Origin: an uncultured bacterium
GTDB taxonomy: Bacteria; Elusimicrobiota; Elusimicrobia; Elusimicrobiales; Elusimicrobiaceae
DNA length: 64,000 bases
Direction: 5' to 3'
NCBI GenBank assembly: GCA_949291365.1
Contig: CASEVJ010000007.1
Coordinates: forward strand, 1-64,000
Part shown: positions 1-8,121 of the stretch, in pieces
How positions within the stretch are numbered: the stretch's first letter is position 1
How the letters are laid out: each line of letters opens with the position of its first letter
The notes under the pieces: generated by a model
Databases searched by the model: none
What the model was told of the DNA's origin: nothing
The model's input: only the letters and a program-made list of their open reading frames with translations
Program-made: the position numbers and the translations under genes

Positions 1-23
1 AAGATTCCACCGCCTTGAAATAA
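1..23 (+). CDS. 3' end of an upstream gene, probably rpsS (partial)
   Basis: The first bases lie before rplV, where rpsS (ribosomal protein S19) stands in the conserved S10 operon. Two frames close quickly here: one at a TGA at 16-18 and one at a TAA at 21-23 (C-terminus DSTALK). Too little is present to decide the frame or identify the protein from sequence. The call rests on conserved gene order only. Confidence 0.3.
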
Positions 24-39
24 GAGTTGAGGATTTGAT

Positions 40-399
40 ATGGAAGCTTGTGCAAAAGCTAAATTTCAACGCTACGGCAGCCGCAAGGTGAACCTGGTGC
101 TGGACCAAATCCGCGGCAAAAACGTAAAGGCGGCGGAAGATGTGCTTCCGTTTATTGCCAAACGTACAGCCGATTTGGTTGCCAAAACCATTCACAGCGC
201 CGCAGCGAACCTGGAAGTAAAAGCCGGCAAAAAGCTGGACTTCAGCAAAGTCTTCATTAAAGAAGCTTTCGCTAATTTGGGCCCCAGCGGCCACTTGAGA
301 CGGATTCAACCCGGCCCGCAAGGCCGCGCCATGCCCTATAAAAAGAGCATGTGCCACCTGACGGTCATTGTTTCCGACGAAAAAAAGGGAGGTCGCTAA
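40..399 (+). CDS. rplV: 50S ribosomal protein L22
   Basis: L22 of the large subunit, 119 aa, the usual length for the family. It binds 23S rRNA domains and its beta-hairpin lines the exit tunnel. The sequence shows the family core: [16 protein letters not shown] near the N-terminus, the [12 protein letters not shown] stretch, and the C-terminal hairpin [11 protein letters not shown]-like segment with [16 protein letters not shown]. The ATG at 40 is preceded by GAGG at about 29-32. It is the first complete gene of the run and is followed by rpsC after 3 nt, as in the S10 operon. Confidence 0.97.
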   Translation: MEACAKAKFQRYGSRKVNLVLDQIRGKNVKAAEDVLPFIAKRTADLVAKTIHSAAANLEVKAGKKLDFSKVFIKEAFANLGPSGHLRRIQPGPQGRAMPYKKSMCHLTVIVSDEKKGGR

Positions 400-402
400 A
401 CT

Positions 403-1137
403 ATGGGACACAAGATTCACCCGCGGTCTATTAGACTGGGCTATATTCAGGATTGGCGTTCCCGCTGGTTCGCCCCCAAGAATATGCCTGCGTTGATCAT
501 GGAAGATTTCCAGATCCGCAAGATCGTGGACGACAAATTTAAGATGGCAGCCGTGAGCTATGTGGGTATTGAACGTGCCGGCGCTTTCCTGCGCTTGAAC
601 ATTCATACCGCCCGCCCCGGTGTGGTCATCGGCAAAAAAGGCGCCGACATTGAAGCGCTGCGCAAAGAAATTGAAGCGTTAACGGGCAGCAAAACGTTCG
701 TCAACGTGATTGAAATTAAAAATCCGGAAACGGACGCCCAGCTGGTCGCGCAGAACATTGCCCAACAGTTGGAAAAACGCGCCCACTACGGTGCAGCCAT
801 GAAGAAAGCCATTGAAAAAGCCCTGCAAGGCAAAGCCCTGGGCATTAAAATCATGGTCTCCGGCCGCTTGGGCGGCGCGGAAATTGCCCGCACCGAATGG
901 AAACGTGAAGGCCGCGTGCCTTTGCATACCCTGTGCGCCGACATTGACTACGGGTTTACCGAAGCGCAAACCGTCAGCGGCAAAATCGGCATCAAGGTCT
1001 GGATTTTCAAACGGACGCACTTTGCCAAATCCCCCAAGGAAATCATGAACGAGCTCAAAAAGCACCGCGACATGACCGAGGGCACGACCGATTCCGGCGC
1101 CGTGGAAAACGTGGCACCGGCCCAGGAAATCAAATAG
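403..1137 (+). CDS. rpsC: 30S ribosomal protein S3
   Basis: S3, 244 aa, forms part of the mRNA entry site of the small subunit. The N-terminus (MGHKIHPRSIRLGYIQDW) and the KH domain with RPGVVIGKKGADIEALR at about residues 66-82 identify it. The C-terminal domain has VSGRLGGAEIARTEW. A short acidic, Ala/Thr-rich tail follows residue about 225 and is typical of variable S3 C-termini. AGGGAGG just before the ATG is a strong ribosome binding site. It sits between rplV and rplP as in the S10 operon. Confidence 0.98.
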   Translation: MGHKIHPRSIRLGYIQDWRSRWFAPKNMPALIMEDFQIRKIVDDKFKMAAVSYVGIERAGAFLRLNIHTARPGVVIGKKGADIEALRKEIEALTGSKTFVNVIEIKNPETDAQLVAQNIAQQLEKRAHYGAAMKKAIEKALQGKALGIKIMVSGRLGGAEIARTEWKREGRVPLHTLCADIDYGFTEAQTVSGKIGIKVWIFKRTHFAKSPKEIMNELKKHRDMTEGTTDSGAVENVAPAQEIK

Positions 1138-1149
1138 AGGAATTTACTT

Positions 1150-1560
1150 ATGTTGATGCCTAAAAGAGTGAAATATCGCAAACCGCACAGCGCGCCCCGC
1201 ATTAAAGGCAACGCCACCCGCGGCGCTACCGTGGTGTTTGGCGAGTTCGGCCTCAAAGCGTTGGAACCGAAATGGATCACCGCGCGCCAAATTGAAGCGG
1301 CCCGTATTACCTTGTCCAGATTTATCAAAAAGAAAGGTAAACTCTGGATCCGCGTGTTCCCTGACAAAGCCATCACCAAGCACCCCGCCGAAACCCGTAT
1401 GGGTAAAGGGAAAGGCGCACCGGATCATTGGGTGGCCGTTGTCAAACCGGGCACCATCTTGTTTGAGCTGGAAGGCGCCACGCTGGAAGATACGCAGCGG
1501 GCTATGCGCCTGGCCTCCGACAAGCTTCCCATTAAGACCAAATTGGTAGCGAGAAGATAG
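1150..1560 (+). CDS. rplP: 50S ribosomal protein L16
   Basis: L16, 136 aa, binds near the A-site tRNA elbow and is a late assembly protein. The family signature is clear: [20 protein letters not shown] at the start, [21 protein letters not shown] in the middle, and [17 protein letters not shown] near residue 83. Two in-frame ATGs (1150 and 1156) are possible. GAGG at 1137-1140 fits 1150 with a spacing of about nine bases, though most family members begin at the second methionine. It follows rpsC by 12 nt and precedes rpmC by 1 nt. Confidence 0.97.
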   Translation: MLMPKRVKYRKPHSAPRIKGNATRGATVVFGEFGLKALEPKWITARQIEAARITLSRFIKKKGKLWIRVFPDKAITKHPAETRMGKGKGAPDHWVAVVKPGTILFELEGATLEDTQRAMRLASDKLPIKTKLVARR

Positions 1561-1561
1561 T

Positions 1562-1765
1562 ATGAAGACCAAAGAAAAAGAAGCTTTGAAAAATAAAACC
1601 GTGGCCGAACTCAACGAAGAGTTAGCCAAGGCGCAGGAAAAGAAATTTAACCTTCTTTTCAAACACAGCACCACCCCCATCGCCAACCCGATGGAAATCC
1701 GGGCGGTCAGACGCGAAATTGCTCTTTTGCAAACGCTGATTAACCAGAAGAAAGAGCAGAAATAA
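1562..1765 (+). CDS. rpmC: 50S ribosomal protein L29
   Basis: L29, 67 aa, a two-helix protein at the rim of the exit tunnel that helps dock SRP and trigger factor. The sequence has the expected ELNEELAKAQEKKFNLLFKHST helix and the NPMEIRAVRREIALLQTLI helix. The ATG lies one base after the rplP stop, so translation is probably coupled. The position between L16 and S17 is canonical. Confidence 0.95.
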   Translation: MKTKEKEALKNKTVAELNEELAKAQEKKFNLLFKHSTTPIANPMEIRAVRREIALLQTLINQKKEQK

Positions 1766-1776
1766 GAGGTTTAGAC

Positions 1777-2046
1777 ATGGAAAATCAAGAAACCCGCGGC
1801 CTGAGAAAGGTCCTTACCGGTGAAGTTGTATCGGACAAGATGAATAAGACCCGCGTCGTAAAAGTGGAACGCCTGGTCCGTCACGGTCTGTACAGCAAAA
1901 CCCTCAAGAGAGCGGCCAAATACCATGCCCATGATGAAGGCAATGAAACCAAAATCGGCGACAAAGTGGAAATCATGAGCTGCCGCCCGCTGTCTAAAAC
2001 GACCAAATGGCGCATTTCCAAAATTGTGGAAAGAGCCAAAGCTTAG
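1777..2046 (+). CDS. rpsQ: 30S ribosomal protein S17
   Basis: S17, 89 aa, an OB-fold protein binding 16S rRNA helix 11. The characteristic LTGEVVSDKMNKTRVVKVERLVRH stretch begins near residue 13, followed by the DEGNETKIGDKVEIMSCRPLSKTTKWRI block typical of the family. AGAGG stands 10 nt upstream of the ATG. It completes the S10-operon set and is separated from rplN by 29 nt, where many genomes switch to the spc operon. No terminator was seen there, so read-through is likely. Confidence 0.97.
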   Translation: MENQETRGLRKVLTGEVVSDKMNKTRVVKVERLVRHGLYSKTLKRAAKYHAHDEGNETKIGDKVEIMSCRPLSKTTKWRISKIVERAKA

Positions 2047-2075
2047 TTTTTGTTAGAAAACTACGGAGTTAATGT

Positions 2076-2444
2076 ATGATTCAATTGAGAAGCATCGTCA
2101 ACGTGGCTGACAATTCCGGCGCCAGAAAAGTGCAATGCTTTAAGGTGCGCGGCGGTCACCACCGGGATATTGCAACCCTCGGAGATGTTGTGATGTGCTC
2201 TGTGCGGGATGCAATCCCTACTTCCGCCATTAAGAAAGGCGACGTGGTGCGCGCGGTCGTGGTGCGCGTGGCGCGTGAAAAAAGACGCAAAGACGGTTCC
2301 TATATTCGCTTTGATGACAATGCCGTGTGCATCATCAACGACAATGGCGAACCCAAAGGTACGCGTGTGTTCGGGCCGATTGCCAGAGAACTGCGGGAAA
2401 AGAACTTCCTGAAAATCATCTCGCTCGCCCCGGAGGTAGTCTAA
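2076..2444 (+). CDS. rplN: 50S ribosomal protein L14
   Basis: L14, 122 aa, exactly the standard length, sits at the subunit interface. The protein opens with [21 protein letters not shown] and carries the family hallmark [35 protein letters not shown] and the end [19 protein letters not shown]. It is the first gene of the spc-type block. GGAG at about 2062-2065 is the binding site. It is followed by rplX after a single base, suggesting coupled translation. Confidence 0.98.
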   Translation: MIQLRSIVNVADNSGARKVQCFKVRGGHHRDIATLGDVVMCSVRDAIPTSAIKKGDVVRAVVVRVAREKRRKDGSYIRFDDNAVCIINDNGEPKGTRVFGPIARELREKNFLKIISLAPEVV

Positions 2445-2445
2445 A

Positions 2446-2754
2446 ATGCAAGTTAAGAAAAAAGATACCGTATTAATTTTGTCCGGCAAGGACAAAGGCA
2501 AGAAGGGTGAAGTGAAATCGGTCAATCCGTCCAAAAACACCGTGACGGTTATTGGCATCAATATGATTTCCAAACACGTGAAACCTTCCCAGAACAAACA
2601 GGGCGGCATTCAGAAAATGGAAGCTCCGCTGGACGCTTCTAATGTCGCCGTTGTCTGCGGCAAATGCAAAAAAGCCATGACCCCCAAAATACAGATTTTG
2701 GAGAATGGTGACAAAGTGCGTGTGTGCCGCAAATGCAACGAGACGCTTATTTAA
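2446..2754 (+). CDS. rplX: 50S ribosomal protein L24
   Basis: L24, 102 aa, an assembly-initiator protein. The KOW motif is at residues about 5-30 (KDTVLILSGKDKGKKGEV). The C-terminal half carries two CxxC pairs, CGKC at about residue 65 and CRKC near residue 94, which form a zinc-ribbon-like tail found in many bacterial L24 proteins. GGAGGT lies just before the stop of rplN, giving a strong site for the ATG at 2446. Confidence 0.97.
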   Translation: MQVKKKDTVLILSGKDKGKKGEVKSVNPSKNTVTVIGINMISKHVKPSQNKQGGIQKMEAPLDASNVAVVCGKCKKAMTPKIQILENGDKVRVCRKCNETLI

Positions 2755-2768
2755 TTAGGTAAATTAAA

Positions 2769-3359
2769 ATGACCAAAGAAACAAAGAAAACGACTAAAAC
2801 CGCGTCCGATTACCAGCCGACCCTGCAGAAACTCTATAAAGAACAAGTGCTGCCGGCGTTGCTCAAAGAGATGGGAGTCAAAAGCCCTATGGCCGCCCCC
2901 AAGCTGGAGAAAATTGTTATCAACATCGGCGTGAAAGAAGCCAGAGAAGACATTAAGGCGCTTGAAATTGCCCGCGAAGACTTGACCGCTATTGCCGGCC
3001 AGGCCAGCCAGGTACGCCGCGCCAAAAAGTCTATTTCTAACTTTAAACTGCGCGAAGGTATGCCTATTGGCGTCCGTGTGACGCTGCGCGGCGCGCGCAT
3101 GTATGAGTTTATGGAACGCTTCATCAATATTGCCTGCCCGCGCATCCGCGACTTTCAGGGCTTTGCCGAATCTTTTGACGGCAGAGGCAATTTGAACTTG
3201 GGCATTAAAGAACACTACATTTTCCCGGAAATTGATGTGGAAAAATCGCCCAAAGCCCACGGTATGAACATTACGTTCGTTACCACCGCTAAAAACGACA
3301 AAGACGGCAGCTTGCTGATGAAATATATGGGTATGCCGTTTAAAAAGTCGGCCAAATAA
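2769..3359 (+). CDS. rplE: 50S ribosomal protein L5
   Basis: L5, 196 aa, binds 5S rRNA in the central protuberance. Compared with the usual length of about 180 aa, it has a Lys/Thr-rich N-terminal extension ([16 protein letters not shown]). The family core is complete: [19 protein letters not shown]-like [49 protein letters not shown], and the C-terminal [12 protein letters not shown]. It lies between rplX and the zinc-type rpsN, as in Gram-positive-like spc operons. Confidence 0.97.
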   Translation: MTKETKKTTKTASDYQPTLQKLYKEQVLPALLKEMGVKSPMAAPKLEKIVINIGVKEAREDIKALEIAREDLTAIAGQASQVRRAKKSISNFKLREGMPIGVRVTLRGARMYEFMERFINIACPRIRDFQGFAESFDGRGNLNLGIKEHYIFPEIDVEKSPKAHGMNITFVTTAKNDKDGSLLMKYMGMPFKKSAK

Positions 3360-3376
3360 CAGGAGCGAAAGAATTT

Positions 3377-3562
3377 ATGGCTACCAAAGCATGGGTTGCA
3401 AAAATGGCCAAGGACCAGAAGTTCGCTGTTCGGTATCACAACAGATGCCAGATCTGCGGACGCGCCAGAGGTTACTACCGCGATTTCGGTCTTTGCCGTA
3501 TCTGCCTGAGAAAAATGGCACACCAGGGTCTTATCCCGGGTCTGAAAAAATCTAGCTGGTAA
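3377..3562 (+). CDS. rpsN: 30S ribosomal protein S14, zinc-binding (type Z)
   Basis: The short form of S14, 61 aa, with the zinc motif CQIC at residues 24-27 and CRIC at 40-43. This C+ form is the one typical of Gram-positives and thermophiles; the longer C- form lacks the cysteines. It binds 16S rRNA in the head of the small subunit. AGGAGCG upstream of the ATG is a good site. Position after rplE is canonical. The 58 nt gap that follows, before rpsH, is the longest within this stretch and is described separately. Confidence 0.97.
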   Translation: MATKAWVAKMAKDQKFAVRYHNRCQICGRARGYYRDFGLCRICLRKMAHQGLIPGLKKSSW

Positions 3563-3620
3563 TTTTACAGGAGGAGGCCGCGTTTACGAGTTAACTCCGC
3601 AAGGAAAGTAATTTGAAACG
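3563..3620 (+). promoter_or_regulatory. unusual leader of rpsH: orphan Shine-Dalgarno plus palindrome
   Basis: This gap contains a consensus-strength AGGAGGAGG at about 3569-3577 with no ATG, GTG or TTG at a normal distance behind it. A 10-base palindrome GAGTTAACTC follows at 3588-3597. The weaker AAGGAAAG at 3601-3608 is the only site near the S8 start. In E. coli S8 represses spc translation at the rplE start; whether this leader has a similar role here is only a guess. Confidence 0.4.
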
Positions 3621-4025
3621 TTGCCTGATAATATGGATCCAATCGCAGATTTCTTGACCAGAATCAGAAACGCAAACATGAAGAAAAAAGAAAAAGTGGA
3701 TATCCCTTTTTCTAAAATTAAAACGGAAATCGCGCGCATCTTGAAGGAAGAAGGTTATATTTCCAACTTCAAGGCCGTGCATAACGAAACCAAGGGCGGC
3801 GTCGTCCGCGTGTTCCTCAAATACACGCCGGAAAACGAATGCGTCATCCAGGGTTTGCGCCGCGTTTCCAAACCGGGCCAGCGGGTGTACAGCGCTTATA
3901 ACAACATCCCCAAAGTCCGCGGTTCCTTTGGTATTACGATTTTGTCTACTTCCAAAGGCATTATGACTGACGCGCAGGCCAAAGCCGAAAAAATCGGCGG
4001 CGAACTGCTCTGCCAGGTGTGGTAA
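3621..4025 (+). CDS. rpsH: 30S ribosomal protein S8
   Basis: S8, 134 aa, a primary 16S rRNA binder of the platform and in enterics the translational repressor of its own operon. The start region [15 protein letters not shown] and the C-terminal [26 protein letters not shown] are family hallmarks. The start is uncertain. A TTG at 3621 gives five residues before DPIAD, close to the E. coli spacing. An ATG at 3633 is the alternative. An in-frame TAA at 3609 rules out anything further upstream. Neither start has a well-placed Shine-Dalgarno. Confidence 0.95.
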   Translation: MPDNMDPIADFLTRIRNANMKKKEKVDIPFSKIKTEIARILKEEGYISNFKAVHNETKGGVVRVFLKYTPENECVIQGLRRVSKPGQRVYSAYNNIPKVRGSFGITILSTSKGIMTDAQAKAEKIGGELLCQVW

Positions 4026-4034
4026 GGGGGGAAT

Positions 4035-4586
4035 ATGAGCAGAATCGGTAAAAAAGTAATCAATATTCCCGCCAAGACCAAAGTGGACGTGAAAGATAAT
4101 GTCGTCACCGCCACCGGTGCTTTGGGCACGCTGTCCTACACCGTACCGGCCGACATTAAAATCAATATTGAAAACGGCGTGATGACTTTGTCTATTGACG
4201 AAGCTAGAAAGAAAGAACTCAACGCCATTCACGGCACCACCCGCGCCAATGTTTTCAACATTATTGAAGGCGTGACCAACGGTTTCCACAAAAACTTGGA
4301 AATCAACGGGTTGGGTTACCGCGCTTCCGTGGCCGGCAATAAGCTGACGCTGGAGCTGGGTTTCTCTCACCCGGTGATTATGGAAGTGCCTGCGGGATTG
4401 ACCGTCGTAGCTGACCCCAAGAGCAACTTGTTGGAGATCAAAGGCAGCGACAAATTTGCCGTAGGCGATTTTGCCGCCAAAATCCGCCGGATCAGACCTC
4501 CCGAGCCGTATAAAGGCAGCGGTATTAAATATCAGGGCGAACACATTGCCCGCAAAGCCGGTAAGACCGCGGCAGGAGGCAAATAA
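4035..4586 (+). CDS. rplF: 50S ribosomal protein L6
   Basis: L6, 183 aa, a two-domain protein near the factor-binding site. The opening [19 protein letters not shown] and the C-terminal signature [19 protein letters not shown] are diagnostic. The middle NGLGYRA (residue about 95) is also conserved. The Shine-Dalgarno AAGGGGGG lies directly after the rpsH stop. The next gene starts two bases after its stop. Confidence 0.97.
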   Translation: MSRIGKKVINIPAKTKVDVKDNVVTATGALGTLSYTVPADIKINIENGVMTLSIDEARKKELNAIHGTTRANVFNIIEGVTNGFHKNLEINGLGYRASVAGNKLTLELGFSHPVIMEVPAGLTVVADPKSNLLEIKGSDKFAVGDFAAKIRRIRPPEPYKGSGIKYQGEHIARKAGKTAAGGK

Positions 4587-4588
4587 TT

Positions 4589-4957
4589 ATGGCTACTAAA
4601 CAAGAAAGATATCAATTCAGAAAGGACAGAAGCCGCAAACACCTGCTCGCGGCCGCCGGCGCCCATCGCCCGCGCTTGTCCGTTTACAGAAGCTTGAAAT
4701 ACATCTACGCCCAGATTATTGATGACAATACGCACGCCACGTTGGTGTCTGCTACCACGTTGTCTAAAGAACTGGAAGGGAAATTTGAAAAATCCGGTAA
4801 AAGCGTAGAAGCCGCCAAAGCCCTGGGTACCGTAATTGCCAAGAAAGCTTTGGACAAAGGCATTGCTGAAGTCATGTTTGACCGCGGCGGCCGCGTTTAC
4901 CACGGCAGAATCAAAGCCCTGGCCGATGCTGCGCGCGAAGCGGGCTTGAAATTCTAA
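4589..4957 (+). CDS. rplR: 50S ribosomal protein L18
   Basis: L18, 122 aa, binds 5S rRNA together with L5. The sequence shows the RRRHLLAAAG-like basic start ([19 protein letters not shown]), [15 protein letters not shown], and the C-terminal [31 protein letters not shown] close to the rplF stop serves as the binding site. Standard position in the spc operon. Confidence 0.97.
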   Translation: MATKQERYQFRKDRSRKHLLAAAGAHRPRLSVYRSLKYIYAQIIDDNTHATLVSATTLSKELEGKFEKSGKSVEAAKALGTVIAKKALDKGIAEVMFDRGGRVYHGRIKALADAAREAGLKF

Positions 4958-4975
4958 GAGTGTAAGGTGAATTTA

Positions 4976-5575
4976 ATGACGAACGAAACGCTGAAAAGCG
5001 ATATGAAAAAAGAAGCGAAAGGCAAAAGAGCCGAGTTTCAGAAAGCAAGACCTGCCTCTGAAGGCAAAACGACCGTCATCCACGTGGCCCGCACGGCCAA
5101 AGTGGTAAAAGGCGGTAAACGTTTTGGTTTCCGCGCCCTGGTCGTTGTAGGCAACGGCGAAGGCAAAGTGGGTGTTGCCATCGGCAAAGCCAACCAAGTA
5201 CAGCTGGCCATTGGCAAAGCTGAAACCCATGCCCGCAAACACATGGTTACGTTCCCTGTTGTAGGGGACACGATTCCGCACGAAGTCATCGGCCGCTTTG
5301 GCGCCGCTTCTGTGTGGATGAAACCTGCTGCCCCGGGTACCGGCGTTATCGCCGGCGCCGGTGTGCGCTTGGTGTTTGAAGCCGCCGGTATTAAAGACGT
5401 ACTGGCCAAAAGCTTGGGCAGCACCAACCCGTGCAACCTGGTTTACGCGACGATGGAAGCTTTGAAACTCTTGAAGAGCAAAGAAGCAGTCAACGTCATC
5501 CGCGGCAAAGCCGAAAAACCGGCCGAAGCTCCCAAAGCGGAAGAAACACCCGCGGCTGCTGTGGAAGCCAACTAG
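4976..5575 (+). CDS. rpsE: 30S ribosomal protein S5
   Basis: S5, 199 aa from this start, longer than the usual 165 or so because of a Lys-rich N-terminal extension and an Ala/Pro/Glu-rich C-terminal tail after about residue 178. The RNA-binding core [29 protein letters not shown] and the [33 protein letters not shown] block are typical. S5 helps keep decoding fidelity. AAGGTG at 4964-4969 fits the ATG at 4976; the in-frame GTG at 4967 lies on the site itself. rpmD does not follow. Confidence 0.96.
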   Translation: MTNETLKSDMKKEAKGKRAEFQKARPASEGKTTVIHVARTAKVVKGGKRFGFRALVVVGNGEGKVGVAIGKANQVQLAIGKAETHARKHMVTFPVVGDTIPHEVIGRFGAASVWMKPAAPGTGVIAGAGVRLVFEAAGIKDVLAKSLGSTNPCNLVYATMEALKLLKSKEAVNVIRGKAEKPAEAPKAEETPAAAVEAN

Positions 5576-5596
5576 TTTTGCGCAGAGGAACATACT

Positions 5597-6058
5597 ATGG
5601 TAACTTTGAATAAACTTTTCCCTAAACACGGGTCTAGAAAACCCAGAAAAAGACTGGGTCTCGGGGCCGCTTCCGGCCTGGGTAATTACTGTGGCAAGGG
5701 CATGAAGGGTCAAACCTCCCGCTCTGGTAATAGCCGCAAAGAAAGCAAAGCCGGCGGTCAGATGCCGCTGGTGCGCCAAACCCCCAAAAGCGGGTTCTCT
5801 AACAAAGACTTTGCCCGCCGCTTTGACTATGTCAACGTGGGTACGCTGGAAAAAATCTGCAAAGCCGGTGAAGAAGTGACGCCGGAAACGCTGAAGAAAG
5901 CCGGTGCCATTCACGATGTCAGCAGCGTCAAAATTTTGGGTATGGGCGCTATTACCAAGGCGCTGAAAGTTTCCGCCCACGGGTTTTCCAAGACGGCCAA
6001 AGCCGCCATTGAAAAAGCCGGCGGGTCCGTCACTGTACTTGAAAAGAAGACCAAATAA
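5597..6058 (+). CDS. rplO: 50S ribosomal protein L15
   Basis: L15, 153 aa, a large-subunit assembly protein. The glycine-rich N-terminal tail (GSRKPRKRLGLGAASGLGNYCGKGMKGQTSRSG) and the C-terminal KVSAHGFSKTAKAAIEKAGGSV are family features. GAGG precedes the ATG. Its TAA overlaps the ATG of secY by one base (TAATG), as commonly seen for this pair. It follows rpsE by 21 nt, so the usual intervening rpmD is absent. Confidence 0.97.
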   Translation: MVTLNKLFPKHGSRKPRKRLGLGAASGLGNYCGKGMKGQTSRSGNSRKESKAGGQMPLVRQTPKSGFSNKDFARRFDYVNVGTLEKICKAGEEVTPETLKKAGAIHDVSSVKILGMGAITKALKVSAHGFSKTAKAAIEKAGGSVTVLEKKTK

Positions 6059-7395
6059 TGGAAAACAATACAGTCGCGAATATTTTTAACGCTCCCGAGC
6101 TGAAGAAGAGACTTCTCTTCTTGCTCGGGGCGTTGGCCGTTTTCCGCATTGCGGCCGCCATTCCCATACCGGGAATCAATACCGACGTGCTGCGCCAGAT
6201 GTTTGCCGCGCATGAAAACGGTATTTTGGGCTTTATGAACATCTTTTCGGGCGGCGCGCTCGGCAGATTTTCTATTTTAGCCCTGGGCATCATGCCGTAC
6301 ATCAACGCGTCCATTATTATCAGCTTGGTGCGCGGCGCGCATATTTTCCCCGCGCTTGACCGTATGCATAAAGAAGGCGAAGCGGGCCGGCGGAAAGAAA
6401 ACCAGATTACCAGAATATTCACGCTGTTCCTGGCGGCTTTACAAGGCGCCATGATGACGTTTGCCATCACCAAAGTAGAAGGAGCCGGCGGTGTTTCTGC
6501 CGTAGTCAATCCGTCTTTCTTCTTCTTTGTTACCACGGTGCTGACGCTGTGCGCCGGCACAATGTTTGTGATGTGGCTGGGGGAACAGATTACCGAAAAG
6601 GGCGTGGGCAATGGTATTTCGCTCATCATCTTTGCCGGTATCGTAGACCGCCTGCCGGGCGCCATTATGGAAGTGGTCAACCGTGTGAAAGCCGATGAAA
6701 TGGATTTCTTCATGGCGTTGGTGATTTTCGCCGCTGTAGTGGTGATAACCGGACTGGTGGTGTGGCTGGAAACGGCCCAGCGCCAAATCCCGGTGCAGTA
6801 CGCCAAACGCCAAGTAGGCAACAAAATGTATGGCGGGCAGACCAGCTATTTGCCGCTGAAAATTGACCAGAGCGGCGTCATCGCGGTCATCTTTGCTTCG
6901 TCCGTGATTTCCCTGCCGCTGACCATTGCCAGCTTTAATCAGGAAGCTCCCTGGGCGCAGCGCTTGCTGGAATTTATGAATCATACGAGCTTGTGGTATA
7001 TGGGGTTGTTTTCCGCGCTGATTATCTTCTTCTGCTATTTCTACAACTCTATGACCATTAACCCGGCTGATTTGGCCGACAATATGAAAAAGTGGGGCGG
7101 CTTTATTCCGGGTATTCGTCCGGGCGAGCCGACCAAAAATTATATTGAATGGGTCATGAACCGCTTAACGTTCTGCGGTGCTATTGCCGTGTGTTTGATT
7201 TCCATTCTGCCGGATTTCTTCCGGGCGGAGTTTAACGTGGATTTCTACTTCGGCGGTACGGCATTGCTGATCGTGGTGGGTGTAGCGTTGGATACGGTAA
7301 GCCAAATCCAGGCCCATCTGTTGGCCCGCAATTATGAACCGTTGCTCAAGGGTAGCAAAAAAATTAAAGGCCGCTGGTTTAACGTAGGCCAATAA
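6058..7395 (+). CDS. secY: Sec translocon subunit SecY
   Basis: SecY, 445 aa, forms the protein-conducting channel of the inner membrane with SecE and SecG. Ten hydrophobic segments are expected and the pattern is seen. Diagnostic stretches are IPIPGINTDVL (residue about 38), the plug region GGALGRFSILALGIMPYINASII, EKGVGNGISLIIFAGI, and the C-terminal loop containing KKWGGFIPGIRPGEPT. Its start overlaps the rplO stop. An 81 nt gap with a long hairpin separates it from adk. Confidence 0.98.
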   Translation: MENNTVANIFNAPELKKRLLFLLGALAVFRIAAAIPIPGINTDVLRQMFAAHENGILGFMNIFSGGALGRFSILALGIMPYINASIIISLVRGAHIFPALDRMHKEGEAGRRKENQITRIFTLFLAALQGAMMTFAITKVEGAGGVSAVVNPSFFFFVTTVLTLCAGTMFVMWLGEQITEKGVGNGISLIIFAGIVDRLPGAIMEVVNRVKADEMDFFMALVIFAAVVVITGLVVWLETAQRQIPVQYAKRQVGNKMYGGQTSYLPLKIDQSGVIAVIFASSVISLPLTIASFNQEAPWAQRLLEFMNHTSLWYMGLFSALIIFFCYFYNSMTINPADLADNMKKWGGFIPGIRPGEPTKNYIEWVMNRLTFCGAIAVCLISILPDFFRAEFNVDFYFGGTALLIVVGVALDTVSQIQAHLLARNYEPLLKGSKKIKGRWFNVGQ

Positions 7396-7418
7396 AACCG
7401 GGCCGAAGCAGTTTTATA

Positions 7419-7455
7419 TTTTGCGTTTAGACCCAGAGCGGGTCTAAACGCAAAA
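7419..7455 (+). other. perfect 16-bp hairpin between secY and adk
   Basis: An inverted repeat with arms at 7419-7434 and 7440-7455 and a five-base loop (AGAGC). The arms read TTTTGCGTTTAGACCC and its exact complement. No U-run follows it on the plus strand (ATATCTTACG comes next), so it is not a classic terminator. The adk Shine-Dalgarno begins only about 10 nt downstream. It could be an RNase III processing site, a stability element or a partial attenuator. Confidence 0.75.
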
Positions 7456-7476
7456 ATATCTTACGAGGTTTTTAGC

Positions 7477-8112
7477 ATGGATATTGTGCTGATGGGCGCA
7501 CCCGGCGCCGGAAAAGGAACCCAGGCCGCCAGATTGGAAAGCGTGCTGGGGTTTAAACATATTTCCACGGGTGACGTGCTCCGCGCAGAAATAGCTTCTG
7601 GAAGTGAGTTGGGCAAAAAGATTGCCCAAGTCATAGACAGAGGCGATTTGATTTCCGATGAGATGATGGTGTCCATCCTAAAGAATGTTGTATCCGGTAC
7701 GAATAAGGATATTATTTTTGACGGATTTCCGCGTACCGTAGCGCAGGCGGAAATGTTGGATAAGATGCTTGCACAGTTAGGGCGCAAATTAGGCAAAGCC
7801 ATTACTATTGCCTTGCCGGAAGAAGCGGCTGTCAAACGTCTTTCTTCGCGCAAGCAGTGCAAATTGCCCAGCGGAGAAGTGAAACAAATCGGGCCGGATT
7901 TTACGCTGGCAGACTGCCAGGCACAGGGCGGAGAGATTTTTTCCCGCCCCGATGACACGCCGGAACATATCCGTCACCGTTTTGCCGTGTATCATAAACA
8001 GACCGAGCCGGTAATTCGTTTTTACCGATCTACCGGTTTGTATGCGGAAGTAAACGGAGATGCGGACGCCCAGCAAGTGTTTGAAGATTTGCTTACTGTA
8101 ATTAAAAAATAA
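7477..8112 (+). CDS. adk: adenylate kinase
   Basis: Converts ATP and AMP to two ADP in the cytosol; 211 aa, long form with a lid. The P-loop GAPGAGKGT is at residues 7-15, the AMP-binding STGDVLR follows at about 30, and DGFPRT near 84. The lid region (about 120-160) keeps two cysteines, CKLPSG and DCQAQG, where zinc-type lids have four, so the lid looks degenerate. ACGAGG precedes the ATG. Position between secY and map is typical of spc operons. Confidence 0.97.
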   Translation: MDIVLMGAPGAGKGTQAARLESVLGFKHISTGDVLRAEIASGSELGKKIAQVIDRGDLISDEMMVSILKNVVSGTNKDIIFDGFPRTVAQAEMLDKMLAQLGRKLGKAITIALPEEAAVKRLSSRKQCKLPSGEVKQIGPDFTLADCQAQGGEIFSRPDDTPEHIRHRFAVYHKQTEPVIRFYRSTGLYAEVNGDADAQQVFEDLLTVIKK

Positions 8113-8121
8113 GAAGGAAGT

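Noticed and set aside
4973-5980. Minus-strand open frame of 335 codons across rpsE and rplO
   Set aside because: It is antisense to two certain ribosomal protein genes; its product is His/Phe/Gly-rich, the usual signature of an antisense shadow in this genome.
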